A stretch of DNA of 64,000 bases, from the NCBI GenBank assembly GCA_024742875.1, contig JANSXP010000018.1, positions 1-64,000 of the forward strand, in the 5' to 3' direction. The notes beneath the pieces were generated by a model, which worked only from the letters and a program-made list of their open reading frames with translations, searched no databases and had not been told where the DNA came from. Origin of the DNA: Planctomycetaceae bacterium. GTDB lineage: Bacteria; Planctomycetota; Planctomycetia; Planctomycetales; Planctomycetaceae. Shown here piece by piece: positions 47,455 through 57,457 of this stretch. Numbering within the stretch: position 1 is the stretch's first letter; each line of letters begins with the position of its first letter. The position numbers were made by a program, and so were the translations under genes.

Positions 47455-48690
47455 TCAAAAGCTCAGCTTCATCAGCCGGTTCTGATCTTTGATCAACAGT
47501 CCGTCTGGCAGGACCACAGGCGGTGCCCACGTCGGCCGATCGGAAACCGTCCAGCGGCCAGCCTCCTGCAGTCCATTCCCACTGGCCCGGATGACCTGAA
47601 GACGCCCCGTGTCATTCAAGGCCACAACGAAATCTGAGACCGTCAGAAAGGTGGCGTTGGCCCCGTAGCGTCCTTCGCCCTGCCAGAGAATCTGCCCGTT
47701 GTCCGGATTCACGCAGAACAGCCGACCACGGCCAAAGTGAGACAGGCCAAACAACAGATCGTTACAGATCACAGCGGAACTCATATCCAGCCCCACACGG
47801 TCCTGCGACCAGACCTTCTGCACAGTCCAGCGGCCATTTGCCAGCTGAGGGTGGAAGCAGTGCAGGCCGCGATTTTCCGCGCCCAGCAGAATGCGTCCCT
47901 GATGGAGCGTCGGCGTGGGCATATTCTGATTGTGCTCCTGGTGGGCGAACGGTGTACTCCACAGCTTTTCTCCAGTCTCCAGTTCCACGCCAACCAGTTC
48001 CAGATGGTTCCACTCGACCACCTGCTGCACGCCCTCGATCTCTGTCACCAGAGGAGACGAATACGATGCCCCCGCGGAACCTGACGTCCAGATTTCGGCG
48101 CCGGTTTCTGCATCGAGAGCTGCCAACTCGCCCCGATCATCATTGCCAAAATGCACAATGACTCTCCCTTCATGAACAACGGGCGAACACGAGGCTCCCC
48201 AGTGCGGATGATTCTGCTGATACCTGCGGCCATAATCAGATCGCCACAGCAGGCGCCCGTCGTCCGCCGACCACGCAATCAGATCGCCTGTGATCGTGAG
48301 AATGAAGACGCGACCGTCCGCGTAAACGGGGCAGGCCTTGGGGCCTTTGCCATGAAACTCACCTCCTCCGCGAACACGGAACGGCACCGACACCGACTTC
48401 TTCCAGATCACCTCACCGGTGGACAGATCAACGCACAGCAGCACTTCGTCTTCCCCAGCGCGAGCGTGCTGAAAGACACGGTCACCGACGACCAGCGGCG
48501 TTCCATAGCCAGTTCCCACATTCACCGCCCAGACGGTGCGGGGACGTTCGGGCCAGGGCTGGGGAAGCTGCACTCCCGTCACGCGGCCGTTACGAGTCGG
48601 TCCCAGCCAGCCCGTCCAGTCACCCGCCAGTACGGGAAACTGACACATCAGGACAGCCGTGACTCCAAGAATTTTCCAGGTGTGTCTCAT
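47455..48690 (-). CDS. Secreted PQQ-like beta-propeller repeat protein
   Basis: 411 residues with signal peptide (ends VLAG). It begins with the planctomycete-typical WTGWLGPTRNGRVTG, and repeats follow: VGDRVFQHARAGEDEVLLCVDLSTGEVIWKK, LIAWSADDGRLLWRSD, ELAALDAETGAEIWTSG, LVGVELETGEKLWSTP and LFCVNPDNGQILWQGEG. These are the pyrrolo-quinoline-quinone-like or outer-membrane BamB-like propeller blades. No catalytic site can be confirmed; such proteins are abundant in planctomycetes and may be scaffolds or dehydrogenase-like. Transcribed convergent to the P-loop kinase. Confidence 0.87.
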   Translation of the reverse strand: MRHTWKILGVTAVLMCQFPVLAGDWTGWLGPTRNGRVTGVQLPQPWPERPRTVWAVNVGTGYGTPLVVGDRVFQHARAGEDEVLLCVDLSTGEVIWKKSVSVPFRVRGGGEFHGKGPKACPVYADGRVFILTITGDLIAWSADDGRLLWRSDYGRRYQQNHPHWGASCSPVVHEGRVIVHFGNDDRGELAALDAETGAEIWTSGSAGASYSSPLVTEIEGVQQVVEWNHLELVGVELETGEKLWSTPFAHQEHNQNMPTPTLHQGRILLGAENRGLHCFHPQLANGRWTVQKVWSQDRVGLDMSSAVICNDLLFGLSHFGRGRLFCVNPDNGQILWQGEGRYGANATFLTVSDFVVALNDTGRLQVIRASGNGLQEAGRWTVSDRPTWAPPVVLPDGLLIKDQNRLMKLSF

Positions 48691-48924
48691 GAAAGTTTCC
48701 TCCGGTTCTGCCAGGCTTCGCGGCTGCGAGTTTTCCGGATCAGCAGTTTGCCCCCCGTCATCGCGTTAAACTGAGTTGACTCTGTCGTCTATTGTTCGAA
48801 TCATCACCATTGTGCCAGACCCCCAGGAGTCGGGCAATGGGTCGCGGCGTTTGCGCGCCGGACGATCCACGCTGGACCACTCGGCAAATTACTCCCTGCA
48901 GGCTCACTGGAAACGGAGCACCCA

Positions 48925-50541
48925 ATGTTATCACTGACTGCCGCCACACCACGGCGACTTTCCGTCTGTCGTCTGCTGATCGCCTGCGTGGTTGGCGGCA
49001 GCCTGCTGACAATCCCCCCCGCCTGTCACGCACAAAGTGGCGAGGACATTGCCAAAGGCCTGCTGCGTGCACTCATCGAATCGCAGCTGGAGAAATCGCG
49101 TCGCAAAGCAGACTCACGATTTTCACCGCCGCCCCCCGGCCGACCAGGTTTTGGAGGTCCGCCGGCGGAGACTCAGGAAATTCTGCAGCTGCGGCCGATT
49201 TCCGCCAGCCTGTCTCAGGAGTCCGCCACGCTTGTCACGCTGCTGCAGACAGACGCACGACGCAGTTTTGCCGCTCGTCCATTTCTGGCAGACGCCATTC
49301 GACTGCAGGCCAGTGCCGCAGCGCTGCGGCAGCGGTCCGCCGGTATCCGCAGCCACCTGCTGGTGCAGGATGATTTCCGCGGCTTCAATAACGACTGGTC
49401 GGCCCTGTCGTTTCATCTGAATGAGTGTCAGGGCATCAGCAATCAGACGCGCGCGTGCATGAAACGCATTGCCGCACTCGATCAGAAATACTGTGCTCTG
49501 CTGGGCATACAGGAACAGTTCAACAACCGCGAACTGGTACGCGCCGCCTACACACTGACCACCTACACGACCGATCTGATCGACGATGTGCGGGACACCT
49601 ATCGGCCCGGCAATCGCCATCGGCAGGTCGTGCGGGATGTGGGGCGATTCGCGCAGAAGGCGGACTATTTTGCCTCGCAGGTGTCTCAGGGGAATCCTTA
49701 CGCAACCGTCGTTTCGTCGCTGCAGGATCTGTACGAAGACTGGCGTCAGCTGGAATCACGACTGGCTGAGTACAACGGTCATTCCACAACCCGCACGGCC
49801 AGCCGCATTCAGCAGTCCTTTCGCGATATCCATGACTTACTGCGACTGGAAATCGGCCTGAATAAGGATCAGGTCCTGCACCTGGTGCACACCATCGACA
49901 CGGAAGTGTCTGATATCTTCCGCACGATTACGCTGGAGCAGTTGATGACGCTGCCTGACAGTCAGGCGGTTCCCGGCGCGGCCGATGCGCTGTACGGCAC
50001 GGTGCAAAACCTCGATGATCTGATTCGGCGGGATCAAAACCCGCAGGAAATCGGGGAGGCGTGGGTTTACGCGGACGAAGCCTGGAAGGAATTTGAGTAC
50101 TTTCTGGGCCCCATCCAAAACCCTCAGACGGCTGTCCGGCTGCGAAAAATTGGTGACTCGATGCGGTCGCTCAAACAAGCGCTGGGCGTCACCGTGCAGT
50201 ACGACCGACAGGCACTGGTCCGCAGCGCTTCGACGATGGAATTTCTGACCAATCAGCTGCTGCGGACCGTGCAGAAATGGCATCAGCGGAGCGGTCAAAA
50301 CCGCCAGCTGCAGGTCCGCATTCAGCAGCTGGAAGCCGCCCTGAATCGCATCGAACAATCACTGGCAGCGGGCGGCAACCAGCGGAACCACCTGCGGGAC
50401 GTTGATCAGGCCATTGCCCAGTGGCAGCAGATCCGTCCTGAACTCAAGGCCTGTGACACGGAGGAACGCATCGAACTGGAACAGCTGGCCGGCAGCATCA
50501 CCAGTGAAGGCATTCGTCTGCGGACCATGCTCACGCAATAG
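48925..50541 (+). CDS. Secreted alpha-helical protein of unknown function
   Basis: 538 residues. A signal peptide spans about residues 14-36 (LLIACVVGGSLLTIPPACHAQ). The mature part is nearly all helix-forming, rich in Gln, Arg, Leu and Glu, with coiled-coil-like stretches near the C-terminus (VRIQQLEAALNRIEQSL, VDQAIAQWQQIRPEL). A Pro-rich linker (FSPPPPGRPGFGGPP) follows the signal. No membrane helix after the signal and no recognised domain, so a periplasmic structural or binding role is only a guess. The next gene starts 20 bases later. Confidence 0.75.
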   Translation: MLSLTAATPRRLSVCRLLIACVVGGSLLTIPPACHAQSGEDIAKGLLRALIESQLEKSRRKADSRFSPPPPGRPGFGGPPAETQEILQLRPISASLSQESATLVTLLQTDARRSFAARPFLADAIRLQASAAALRQRSAGIRSHLLVQDDFRGFNNDWSALSFHLNECQGISNQTRACMKRIAALDQKYCALLGIQEQFNNRELVRAAYTLTTYTTDLIDDVRDTYRPGNRHRQVVRDVGRFAQKADYFASQVSQGNPYATVVSSLQDLYEDWRQLESRLAEYNGHSTTRTASRIQQSFRDIHDLLRLEIGLNKDQVLHLVHTIDTEVSDIFRTITLEQLMTLPDSQAVPGAADALYGTVQNLDDLIRRDQNPQEIGEAWVYADEAWKEFEYFLGPIQNPQTAVRLRKIGDSMRSLKQALGVTVQYDRQALVRSASTMEFLTNQLLRTVQKWHQRSGQNRQLQVRIQQLEAALNRIEQSLAAGGNQRNHLRDVDQAIAQWQQIRPELKACDTEERIELEQLAGSITSEGIRLRTMLTQ

Positions 50542-50561
50542 CGCAAGCCGACGGAAATTTG

Positions 50562-51497
50562 ATGACTCAGGTTCTGCTGCTGACTTTCGATCGCCTGCCT
50601 AACAGGCAGTTGACCGGAGACGACGCTGCGCTTACGCAGGCTTACGAAACGCTTGATGCCGTTTCCGCCAGCTTTGAAAATCACTACCTGCAGCAGCCCG
50701 GTGTTCACGGTGTTCTGTCTTCGCCCGCATGGCCGCAGCTCATGCAGGCGCTGCAGAACAGCAGTGCAAACGTTCAGCTTTTGCAGGATGAAGCCAGCGT
50801 ATTGCCGCTGGCTGAAACGGAATCCACCTTCCGGGCAGTCAGTTCCCCCGAGGTAATAGAAGCGGTCAGGGAGAAACCGGAGGGCCCCACCCTGAGGTGG
50901 GTGCATGTGGCGCTTTCTGTCAGTGACGACGCGGCCGCCGCGCGATTCACGCAGCTGACCCAGGCAGTGTCCACGGCCAAATGGACGACAGCACTGATCA
51001 CTTCTCTCACTGGTGACGACGCACCCGTTTCCATGCGATTTCAGTCCCCCTGCTTTGAATCACTGATCAGGGTACCGCTCTGGCTCACGGGAAAGGACGG
51101 GGACTGCCGCCGCATCCAGGCCGTCACCGGCAGCTTTGATATGGCCGTGACCATCGCTGAACTGTTTGAACGGATGGTCGTCAGCGAAGCTGCCAGGGAG
51201 CCCGGCGCCCCGGCGGACGGTGGCGAGCTGAGACAACTGCATGGCCCCATGAATCTGCTGGCGGCGGCGGCGACACCCGGCCAGTCCCTCGATCGCAATC
51301 TGCTGATCGAATCCAGCACGGCCCGAGCCATACGTTCCCGCTCGTTTTTGTTCGTGGCACCACACGGACAGACAGACGCATTCCGCACAGGGCTGTATGT
51401 GAAACCGGCTGATCACTGGAACGTCAATGACGTGAGCGCTGAGTATCTGCAGCAGACGCAGGATTTCGAAAACCTGCTGGAGACCGCTGACGCCTGA
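50562..51497 (+). CDS. Degenerate sulfatase/alkaline-phosphatase-like protein
   Basis: About 311 residues from ATG 50562. Parts of the sulfatase fold are recognisable: FESLIRVPLWLTG (compare the family G-IRVPL), a MAVTIAELFE helix (compare D-x-x-PT-L-E-L) and the ending GLYVKPADHWNVNDVSAEY, common in planctomycete sulfatase-like proteins. The Cys/Ser-x-Pro-x-Arg nucleophile motif and the N-terminal metal-binding Asp pair are not visible, and the protein is much shorter than true sulfatases. It may be an inactive relative. It lacks a signal peptide, unlike the gene before it. Confidence 0.68.
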   Translation: MTQVLLLTFDRLPNRQLTGDDAALTQAYETLDAVSASFENHYLQQPGVHGVLSSPAWPQLMQALQNSSANVQLLQDEASVLPLAETESTFRAVSSPEVIEAVREKPEGPTLRWVHVALSVSDDAAAARFTQLTQAVSTAKWTTALITSLTGDDAPVSMRFQSPCFESLIRVPLWLTGKDGDCRRIQAVTGSFDMAVTIAELFERMVVSEAAREPGAPADGGELRQLHGPMNLLAAAATPGQSLDRNLLIESSTARAIRSRSFLFVAPHGQTDAFRTGLYVKPADHWNVNDVSAEYLQQTQDFENLLETADA

Positions 51498-51847
51498 CAG
51501 CGAGTGTCGCAGCCCGCTCGCATGCGCGACCAAACGCCAGAACGCTGCATAAAAGCAACAGGCCCGATTATCAGCAACGAACCCGGCAGGGTGCCCGTGG
51601 CCCCGGAAAAACGGGCTTTATGGCGACCAGTGAGTGTGTCAATTTGGCGCAGTCAGTGATGCGCCAGGGCAACATTTCCCACCCATCGGTTGTTTGGCTG
51701 GGCGGCTCCTTCGTGTTTTGTGCGCAGTCGGTTTTCGTGCTGTCTTCGAGGGTGATCAGCTTGAATACTCCCTACTCGAAGGATCCCACCCAGGCGACGG
51801 ACCGTCACTGCATGGCAAGCGGACAATTGATAAGTAGAGAGCAGAAC
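51498..51847. other. 350-base intergenic region before the repeat protein
   Basis: The space holds a likely terminator (51593-51619) and must hold the repeat-protein promoter. The frame of the repeat protein is open back to 51620, but that stretch shows no protein-like features and the better start is 51848. I found no small gene or RNA. Confidence 0.4.
51593..51619 (+). terminator. Possible terminator hairpin after the sulfatase-like gene
   Basis: GCCCGT (51593-51598) pairs with ACGGGC (51611-51616) around a 12-base loop and is followed only by TTTA. The short stem and weak T-tract make this tentative. It lies 96 bases after the stop. Confidence 0.4.
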
Positions 51848-54800
51848 ATGAAGAATCATAAAGTCGAATCATTCGAACAGATGATCCTGATGTCCGCTTC
51901 CGGAGCGGATACGGACATCACAGGAACAGAAGCCGCGGACATGCTGGTTTCTGACGCCGATAACCAGACCCTCATCGGCCTGGGTGGCAACGACACCATC
52001 GAAGGCGGCCTGAACAGCCTGATTTCCGGTGGAGAGGGAGACGATCGCATCATCACCAAAGACGGCACCAATGTCGTCGACGGCGGTGCGGGATTCGACA
52101 CCCTGCAGCTGACCAGCAGCCAGCGTTCTGATTTTCACGTGATCGACCGCGGATTTGGTATTGTCGAAATCTGCAGTGACACGCAGCGAACTTTCGTCAC
52201 CGACGTGGAAGCCGTGCAGTTCAGCGATGGCACCTTCACGATTGAGCAACTGCTGGGCGGCGGTTCCGGTGGCAACACCCCCCCCATGATTGTCGATCCG
52301 ACCAACACCCACATCAGCATTGACGAAAACACAACCTTCGTCGTGGATGTCAATGCCACCGATCTGGATGGCGATGACATCACCTATTCGCTGAAGGACG
52401 ATGCAGACAGCGCGGCCTTCCAGATTGACCCATCCACAGGCGAACTGTCGTTTAAAGCGGCTCCGGATTTTGAAAACCCGACGGACACCGACGGCGACAA
52501 CACTTATGACGTGACGGTCATTGCCAGCGATGGCACCGACCAGGTGGAAATCACTCTTTGGGTGACCGTCAATGACGTTGCCGAAGGTGGTGGCAATACA
52601 CCTCCGGAATTCTCCAACATCACCGAAGATCAGATGATTCTGGTGGACGAGAACCAGACAGCGGTCATCGACATCGACGCCACAGATGCGGATGGCGACA
52701 CGCTGACGTATTTCTTCTCTGATGGCCTGGGCGTGCCCGGCAGCGGCTTCAACGAAGATACCGGCAGCTTCAACCTGGATCCCAACACAGGCGTGCTGTC
52801 ATTCAAAACTGCGCCCGACTTTGAAAATCCGGGCGATGCCGATGGCAACAACGAGTACCTGCTGACAATTGTGGTTTCTGACGGCCAGAGTGCCCGCGAA
52901 CGCAACATCGTCGTCAAGGTGCAGGACGTGAATGAAGGCGGCGGCAACACGGCCCCTGAGTTCACCAACGTCCAGGAAGGCGAAGTCGTTCAGGTCATGG
53001 AGAACACCACGGCGGTCGGTGATGCGGACGCCACCGATGCCGACGGCGACACACTGACCTACAGCATTTCCGGCGGAGCAGACGCGAGCCTGTTCGACAT
53101 CGACGCGGCCACAGGAGTGGTCAGCTTCAAGACCGCTCCGGACTTTGAAACTCCAGGCGATGCCGACGGCGACAACCGATACGACCTGCAGCTGACCGTG
53201 GCTGATGGCAATGGTGGCACCGATGTGAAGAATGTGATCATTAAGGTCACCGATGTCAGCGAAGGCGGCTTCAACAACGCCCCCGTCTTCACCAACGTGC
53301 AGGAAGGCGAAGTCGTCCAGGTTGTGGAAAACACGACAGCTGTCGGTGACGCTGACGCCACCGATGCGGACGGCGATACGCTGACCTACAGCATTTCCGG
53401 CGGAGCGGACGGCAGCCTGTTCAACATCGACGCGGCGACAGGAGTTGTCACGTTCAAGGCGGCCCCTGACTTCGAAAATCCGGGCGATGCCGATGGCGAC
53501 AACCTGTATCAGCTGCAGCTGACCGTGGCGGACGGCAACGGTGGATCAGACATCAAAAACGTCATCATTAAAGTGGTCGACACCAATGATGGTGGATTCA
53601 ACAACGCCCCGGTCTTCACCAACGTGCAGGAAGGCGAAGTCGTTCAGGTTGTGGAAAACACAACAGCCGTCGGTGATGCCGACGCCACCGATGCAGACGG
53701 CGACACTCTGACATACAGCATCTCAGGCGGGGCGGACGCCGCGCTGTTTACCATTGATGGGGCGACTGGTGTCGTCAGTTTCAGCGCCGCTCCGGACTTT
53801 GAAAATCCGGGGGATGCCAACAGTGACAACCGCTACGAACTGCAGCTGACAGTGTCCGACGGCAATGGCGGCAGCGATGTGAAGAACGTGATCATCAAAG
53901 TCACCGACGCCAGCGATGGCGGTTTTAACAACGCCCCCGTGTTTACCAACGTGCAGGAAGGCGAAGTCGTTCAGGTCGCTGAGAACACAACGGCCGTGGG
54001 CGACGCCAACGCGACCGACGCTGATGGCGACACTCTGACGTACAGCATCTCCGGCGGAGCGGACGGCAGTCTGTTCACCATTGATGCGGCAACCGGCGTG
54101 GTAAGCTTCAGTGCGGCTCCGGACTTTGAAAATCCGGCAGATGCCAACGGTGACAATAGCTACGAACTGCAGCTGACCGTCTCAGACGGCAATGGTGGCA
54201 GCGATGTGAAGAACGTCATCATTAAAGTGACCGATGTGAACGATGGCGGCAACAACACGGCCCCTGTGTTTACGAACGTGCAGGAAGGCGAGATTGTTGA
54301 TGTGGCTGAGAACACCACGGCTGTCGGTGATGCCAATGCGACCGACGCTGATGGCGATACTCTGACCTACAGCATCAGTGGTGGTGCGGACGCTTCTTTG
54401 TTCAGCATCGACAGTGCAACAGGCGTTGTGAGCTTCGTGGCGGCTCCGGACTTTGAAACCCCGGGAGATGCCGACAGCAACAATCGCTACGAACTGCAGC
54501 TGACCGTCTCTGACGGCAATGGTGGCACAGACGTGAAGAACGTCATCATTCGCGTCACAGATGTGGGCGAAGGCGGCGGCAACACGGCTCCGACGTTTAC
54601 CAACGTGACTAATATGGAGTCCGTGGCGGTCGCCGAAAACACGACCTTCGTGGGTGACGCCGATGCGTCTGACGCAGACGGTGACACGCTGACCTTCAGT
54701 ATCTCCGGCGGAGCGGACGCCAGTCTGTTTACCATTGATTCGTCCACGGGCCGACTGTTCTTTGTCAACGCCCCGGACTTTGAGAACCCCGGCGATACCA

Positions 54801-55219
54801 ACACGGACAATTTCTACGAACTGACCCTGCGTGTGTCAGACGGCACAGCGTTCCAGGAACGCAGTGTCTTTGTCCAGGTCGATGATGTGAACGAAGGCGG
54901 CAATCAGGCGCCTCGATTCACCAACGTTCAGGTTTCCGAGTTCGTCAACGTCAACGAGAACACCACGTTCATCGGCGATGCTGACGCCACTGACGCGGAC
55001 GGAGACACTCTGTCGTTCTCCATCGTGGGCGGATCAGATGCCAGTCTGTTCACCATCAATGCCACCACGGGCGTGCTGTCCTTCGTCAACGCCCAGGACT
55101 TTGAGAACCCGGGCGATTCCGATGGGGACAACAGCTTTGGGGTGATCATTCGCGTCTCTGACGGCACTTCCTACCAGGACCGACTGGTCTGGGTGGAACT
55201 GGTGGATGTCGCAGAATAG
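51848..55219 (+). CDS. Cadherin-like repeat surface protein with LEPR-XLL-like N-terminus
   Basis: 1123 residues from ATG 51848, preceded by AGAGAGCAGAAC. The N-terminus (MKNHKVESFEQMILMSASGAD) matches the planctomycete LEPR-XLL-type leader, a basic start with a degenerate LEPRxLLSA block linked to export. Residues 20-135 resemble hemolysin-type calcium-binding repeats (GLGGNDTIEGGLN, SGGEGDDRI, DGGAGFDTL). Nine cadherin-like domains of about 105-109 residues follow, each with the pattern N-x-APxFTN, VxENTT, DADATDADGDTLTYSISGGAD, FxIDxATGVVSF, APDFENPGDADGDN, LQLTVSDGNGG and VTDV. The Asp-rich loops should bind calcium. No C-terminal anchor was seen. Likely an adhesin or matrix component. 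An intrinsic terminator follows. Confidence 0.9.
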   Translation: MKNHKVESFEQMILMSASGADTDITGTEAADMLVSDADNQTLIGLGGNDTIEGGLNSLISGGEGDDRIITKDGTNVVDGGAGFDTLQLTSSQRSDFHVIDRGFGIVEICSDTQRTFVTDVEAVQFSDGTFTIEQLLGGGSGGNTPPMIVDPTNTHISIDENTTFVVDVNATDLDGDDITYSLKDDADSAAFQIDPSTGELSFKAAPDFENPTDTDGDNTYDVTVIASDGTDQVEITLWVTVNDVAEGGGNTPPEFSNITEDQMILVDENQTAVIDIDATDADGDTLTYFFSDGLGVPGSGFNEDTGSFNLDPNTGVLSFKTAPDFENPGDADGNNEYLLTIVVSDGQSARERNIVVKVQDVNEGGGNTAPEFTNVQEGEVVQVMENTTAVGDADATDADGDTLTYSISGGADASLFDIDAATGVVSFKTAPDFETPGDADGDNRYDLQLTVADGNGGTDVKNVIIKVTDVSEGGFNNAPVFTNVQEGEVVQVVENTTAVGDADATDADGDTLTYSISGGADGSLFNIDAATGVVTFKAAPDFENPGDADGDNLYQLQLTVADGNGGSDIKNVIIKVVDTNDGGFNNAPVFTNVQEGEVVQVVENTTAVGDADATDADGDTLTYSISGGADAALFTIDGATGVVSFSAAPDFENPGDANSDNRYELQLTVSDGNGGSDVKNVIIKVTDASDGGFNNAPVFTNVQEGEVVQVAENTTAVGDANATDADGDTLTYSISGGADGSLFTIDAATGVVSFSAAPDFENPADANGDNSYELQLTVSDGNGGSDVKNVIIKVTDVNDGGNNTAPVFTNVQEGEIVDVAENTTAVGDANATDADGDTLTYSISGGADASLFSIDSATGVVSFVAAPDFETPGDADSNNRYELQLTVSDGNGGTDVKNVIIRVTDVGEGGGNTAPTFTNVTNMESVAVAENTTFVGDADASDADGDTLTFSISGGADASLFTIDSSTGRLFFVNAPDFENPGDTNTDNFYELTLRVSDGTAFQERSVFVQVDDVNEGGNQAPRFTNVQVSEFVNVNENTTFIGDADATDADGDTLSFSIVGGSDASLFTINATTGVLSFVNAQDFENPGDSDGDNSFGVIIRVSDGTSYQDRLVWVELVDVAE
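52943..54577 (+). repeat. Five tandem 327-bp coding repeats
   Basis: Five copies in exact 327-base register start at 52943, 53270, 53597, 53924 and 54251. Each encodes 109 residues of a cadherin-like domain. Blocks such as GTGCAGGAAGGCGAAGTCGT recur nearly unchanged, so the copies are close at DNA level as well as protein level. The flanking domains are more diverged, and the next one is 321 bases long. Confidence 0.9.
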
Positions 55220-55260
55220 CGTTCCGCTTCCGGCATGAGGCCGCCATTCGATTGCCTTCC

Positions 55261-55295
55261 GGCCCACTCGCGCTCGCTGCGGGTGGGCCGTTTTT
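55261..55295 (+). terminator. Rho-independent terminator after the repeat protein
   Basis: GGCCCAC (55261-55267) pairs with GTGGGCC (55283-55289), with a 15-base loop and a TTTTT run (55291-55295). It lies 41 bases after the stop. Confidence 0.88.
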
Positions 55296-55491
55296 CGTGT
55301 GTCCAGATACCTTCCACCGCCCCTGGGGGGACGAAATGCGAGTTCCGTGATGTGGGAAGATTCTTTTTGGGTCGTCATTTGCCTATGATCGACCAGCACC
55401 GAGTGGCGAAATCGGTGTTCTTTTACTGCGTCAGCCGCAGCGCTGACACGTTTGTTTTGAACCCAACGGTGCTCAGGTACCGGAGATGTCA

Positions 55492-56541
55492 ATGTCGGAT
55501 ACAGCCGAAGTATCGCGAGAATCCATCGATCTGCTTCATCACGCGCACGAGCAGCTGCGGGAACAGATATCCAAAGTCATCGTCGGTCAGAGTGATGTGA
55601 TCGACCAGCTGCTGATCGCACTGTTCAGCCGCGGCCACTGCCTGCTGGAGGGTGTCCCGGGCCTGGCCAAGACGCTGATGATCAGCACGGTGTCTCGCTG
55701 CCTGTCGATGAGCTTTTCGCGCATTCAGTTCACACCAGACCTGATGCCCGCGGACATCACGGGAACGGACGTACTTCAGGAAAACCGTGACACGGGGCAG
55801 CGTGAGTTTCGCTTCATTCCCGGACCTCTGTTTCACAACGTCGTCCTGGCTGACGAAATCAACCGCACGCCTCCCAAGACACAGGCCGCGCTGCTGGAAG
55901 CGATGCAGGAACGCCAGGTCACAGTTGGCCAGACGATTCACAAGCTGGCTGTGCCGTTTTTCGTGCTCGCTACGCAGAACCCCATTGAGCAGGAAGGCAC
56001 TTACTCTCTGCCGGAAGCTCAGCAGGACCGCTTTATGTTTAAGGTGTTTGTCCGCTACCCGACGTTTGAAGAAGAGCGTCAGATCGCCCGACAAACCACG
56101 TCGACGGACGAAGCCGAAATTCAGCCCGTGCTTTCGGCCGAACAGGTGCTGGAAGTTCAGCAGGTTGTCAGGCAGGTCCCGGTCTCTGATCACGTGATCA
56201 ATTACGCTCTGGCGCTGGTGCGGCAAACGCGCGTGGGCGAGCCAGGCACTCCCGAATGGATTAACGAGTGGCTCGGTTGGGGGGCAGGTCCCCGTGCCAT
56301 GCAGAACCTGCTGCTTGGCGGCAAAGCCCGCGCCCTGCTGATGGGCCGCACCCACGTTTCCACTGAAGACATTCAGGCGCTCGCCGCGCCCGTACTGCGA
56401 CATCGAATCACTCCCAACTTCACGGCCGAAAGTGAAGGCGTCACGTCTGACACCGTCATCGAACGCCTGATTGCCGAAACCCCCGATAAGGAAAGCGAAC
56501 TGACCAGTGACCCACGACTTGGAAAGATTTTTGCAGCCTGA
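55492..56541 (+). CDS. MoxR-family AAA+ ATPase
   Basis: About 349 residues. GGAG at 55482-55485 is spaced six bases from ATG 55492 but touches ATG 55486, so the second ATG is the better start. Walker A is [11 protein letters not shown], Walker [10 protein letters not shown], and the sensor/arginine region is [23 protein letters not shown]; the C-terminal lid ends in [16 protein letters not shown]. MoxR ATPases act as chaperones for von Willebrand factor A proteins, and two or three such proteins are encoded directly downstream. It opens the MoxR-DUF58-BatA-VWA operon. Confidence 0.95.
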   Translation: MSDTAEVSRESIDLLHHAHEQLREQISKVIVGQSDVIDQLLIALFSRGHCLLEGVPGLAKTLMISTVSRCLSMSFSRIQFTPDLMPADITGTDVLQENRDTGQREFRFIPGPLFHNVVLADEINRTPPKTQAALLEAMQERQVTVGQTIHKLAVPFFVLATQNPIEQEGTYSLPEAQQDRFMFKVFVRYPTFEEERQIARQTTSTDEAEIQPVLSAEQVLEVQQVVRQVPVSDHVINYALALVRQTRVGEPGTPEWINEWLGWGAGPRAMQNLLLGGKARALLMGRTHVSTEDIQALAAPVLRHRITPNFTAESEGVTSDTVIERLIAETPDKESELTSDPRLGKIFAA

Positions 56542-57409
56542 CGAAATCGCCAAGATTTCGCGTCTGGAGCTGCGAGCTCGAAAAGTTGTCGAAGGGTTCG
56601 TCTCCGGATTGCACCGAAGTCCGTATTTTGGTCAGTCGATTGAATTTGTGCAGCACCGGGAGTACGTCCCCGGTGATGACACCCGGCGTATCGACTGGAA
56701 GGTCTGGTCCCGCACCGATAAGTACTATCTGAAGCAGTTTGAAGAAGACACCAATGTGCGTGTCGTACTGCTGGTGGATGGCAGCGAATCGATGCACTTT
56801 GGGTCAGGCAACTTTTCCAAATTCGACTACGCGCAGACCGTGGCCGCCGCACTGGCCACGCTGGTACTCAAACAGAATGATTCTGTTGGAGTGGCGCTGT
56901 TCGACAACCAGATCCGCAGTCTGATTCCCGCCAGCAGCCGCCACAATCACCTGCAGACAATTCTGCAGGGACTGTCGGCAGAAACGGCAACCGGAGAAAC
57001 AGACATCCGCAGTGTGCTGCGGCGGTGTGCCGAAATGATGACACAACGCAGCATTGTCGTGCTGATTTCCGACCTGTTCTGTGATCGGGAACACCTGTTC
57101 AAAGGTCTGCAGCTGCTGCGTCAGCGCAAACACGAAGTGCTGATCGTGCACACCATGGACGACCAGGAGCTGGACTTCGATTACTCGGGCACACTGCGGT
57201 TTGAGGGTCTGGAAAATGCCGGGCGGCTGACATGCGATCCGGCCGCCCTGCGCTCCGGTTACCTAAACGCCGTGGAAAGCTTCCTGAATACAATTCGTCA
57301 GCGTTGCGCGGGCAGCCTGATTGACTATCGACTCACACGGACCACCGAAAACCTGGGGGCCGTGCTGTCCCACCTGTTGAACTACCGTCTGGGCATGAAA
57401 CAACGATAG
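56507..57409 (+). CDS. DUF58-domain (VWA-like) protein
   Basis: 300 residues from GTG 56507, overlapping the MoxR gene by 35 bases. The DUF58 signature [33 protein letters not shown] is complete, followed by the metal-ion-dependent adhesion motif [13 protein letters not shown] (DxSxS) and VLISDLF. No membrane helices, so this is a cytoplasmic partner of the MoxR ATPase. The family is thought to assist assembly or activation of target complexes; the target is unknown. Confidence 0.93.
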   Translation: MTHDLERFLQPDEIAKISRLELRARKVVEGFVSGLHRSPYFGQSIEFVQHREYVPGDDTRRIDWKVWSRTDKYYLKQFEEDTNVRVVLLVDGSESMHFGSGNFSKFDYAQTVAAALATLVLKQNDSVGVALFDNQIRSLIPASSRHNHLQTILQGLSAETATGETDIRSVLRRCAEMMTQRSIVVLISDLFCDREHLFKGLQLLRQRKHEVLIVHTMDDQELDFDYSGTLRFEGLENAGRLTCDPAALRSGYLNAVESFLNTIRQRCAGSLIDYRLTRTTENLGAVLSHLLNYRLGMKQR

Positions 57410-57457
57410 GACGGGCGGTCATCAATGACCGCTGGCCCACACTTCGAGACACTGATT

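Noticed and set aside
52250-55219. CRISPR-like regular repeats
   Set aside because: The 327-base unit is far too long and is fully explained by in-frame cadherin-like protein domains.
55489-56553. 354-codon minus-strand open frame
   Set aside because: Lies fully opposite the MoxR ATPase, whose motifs are complete; no domain of its own.
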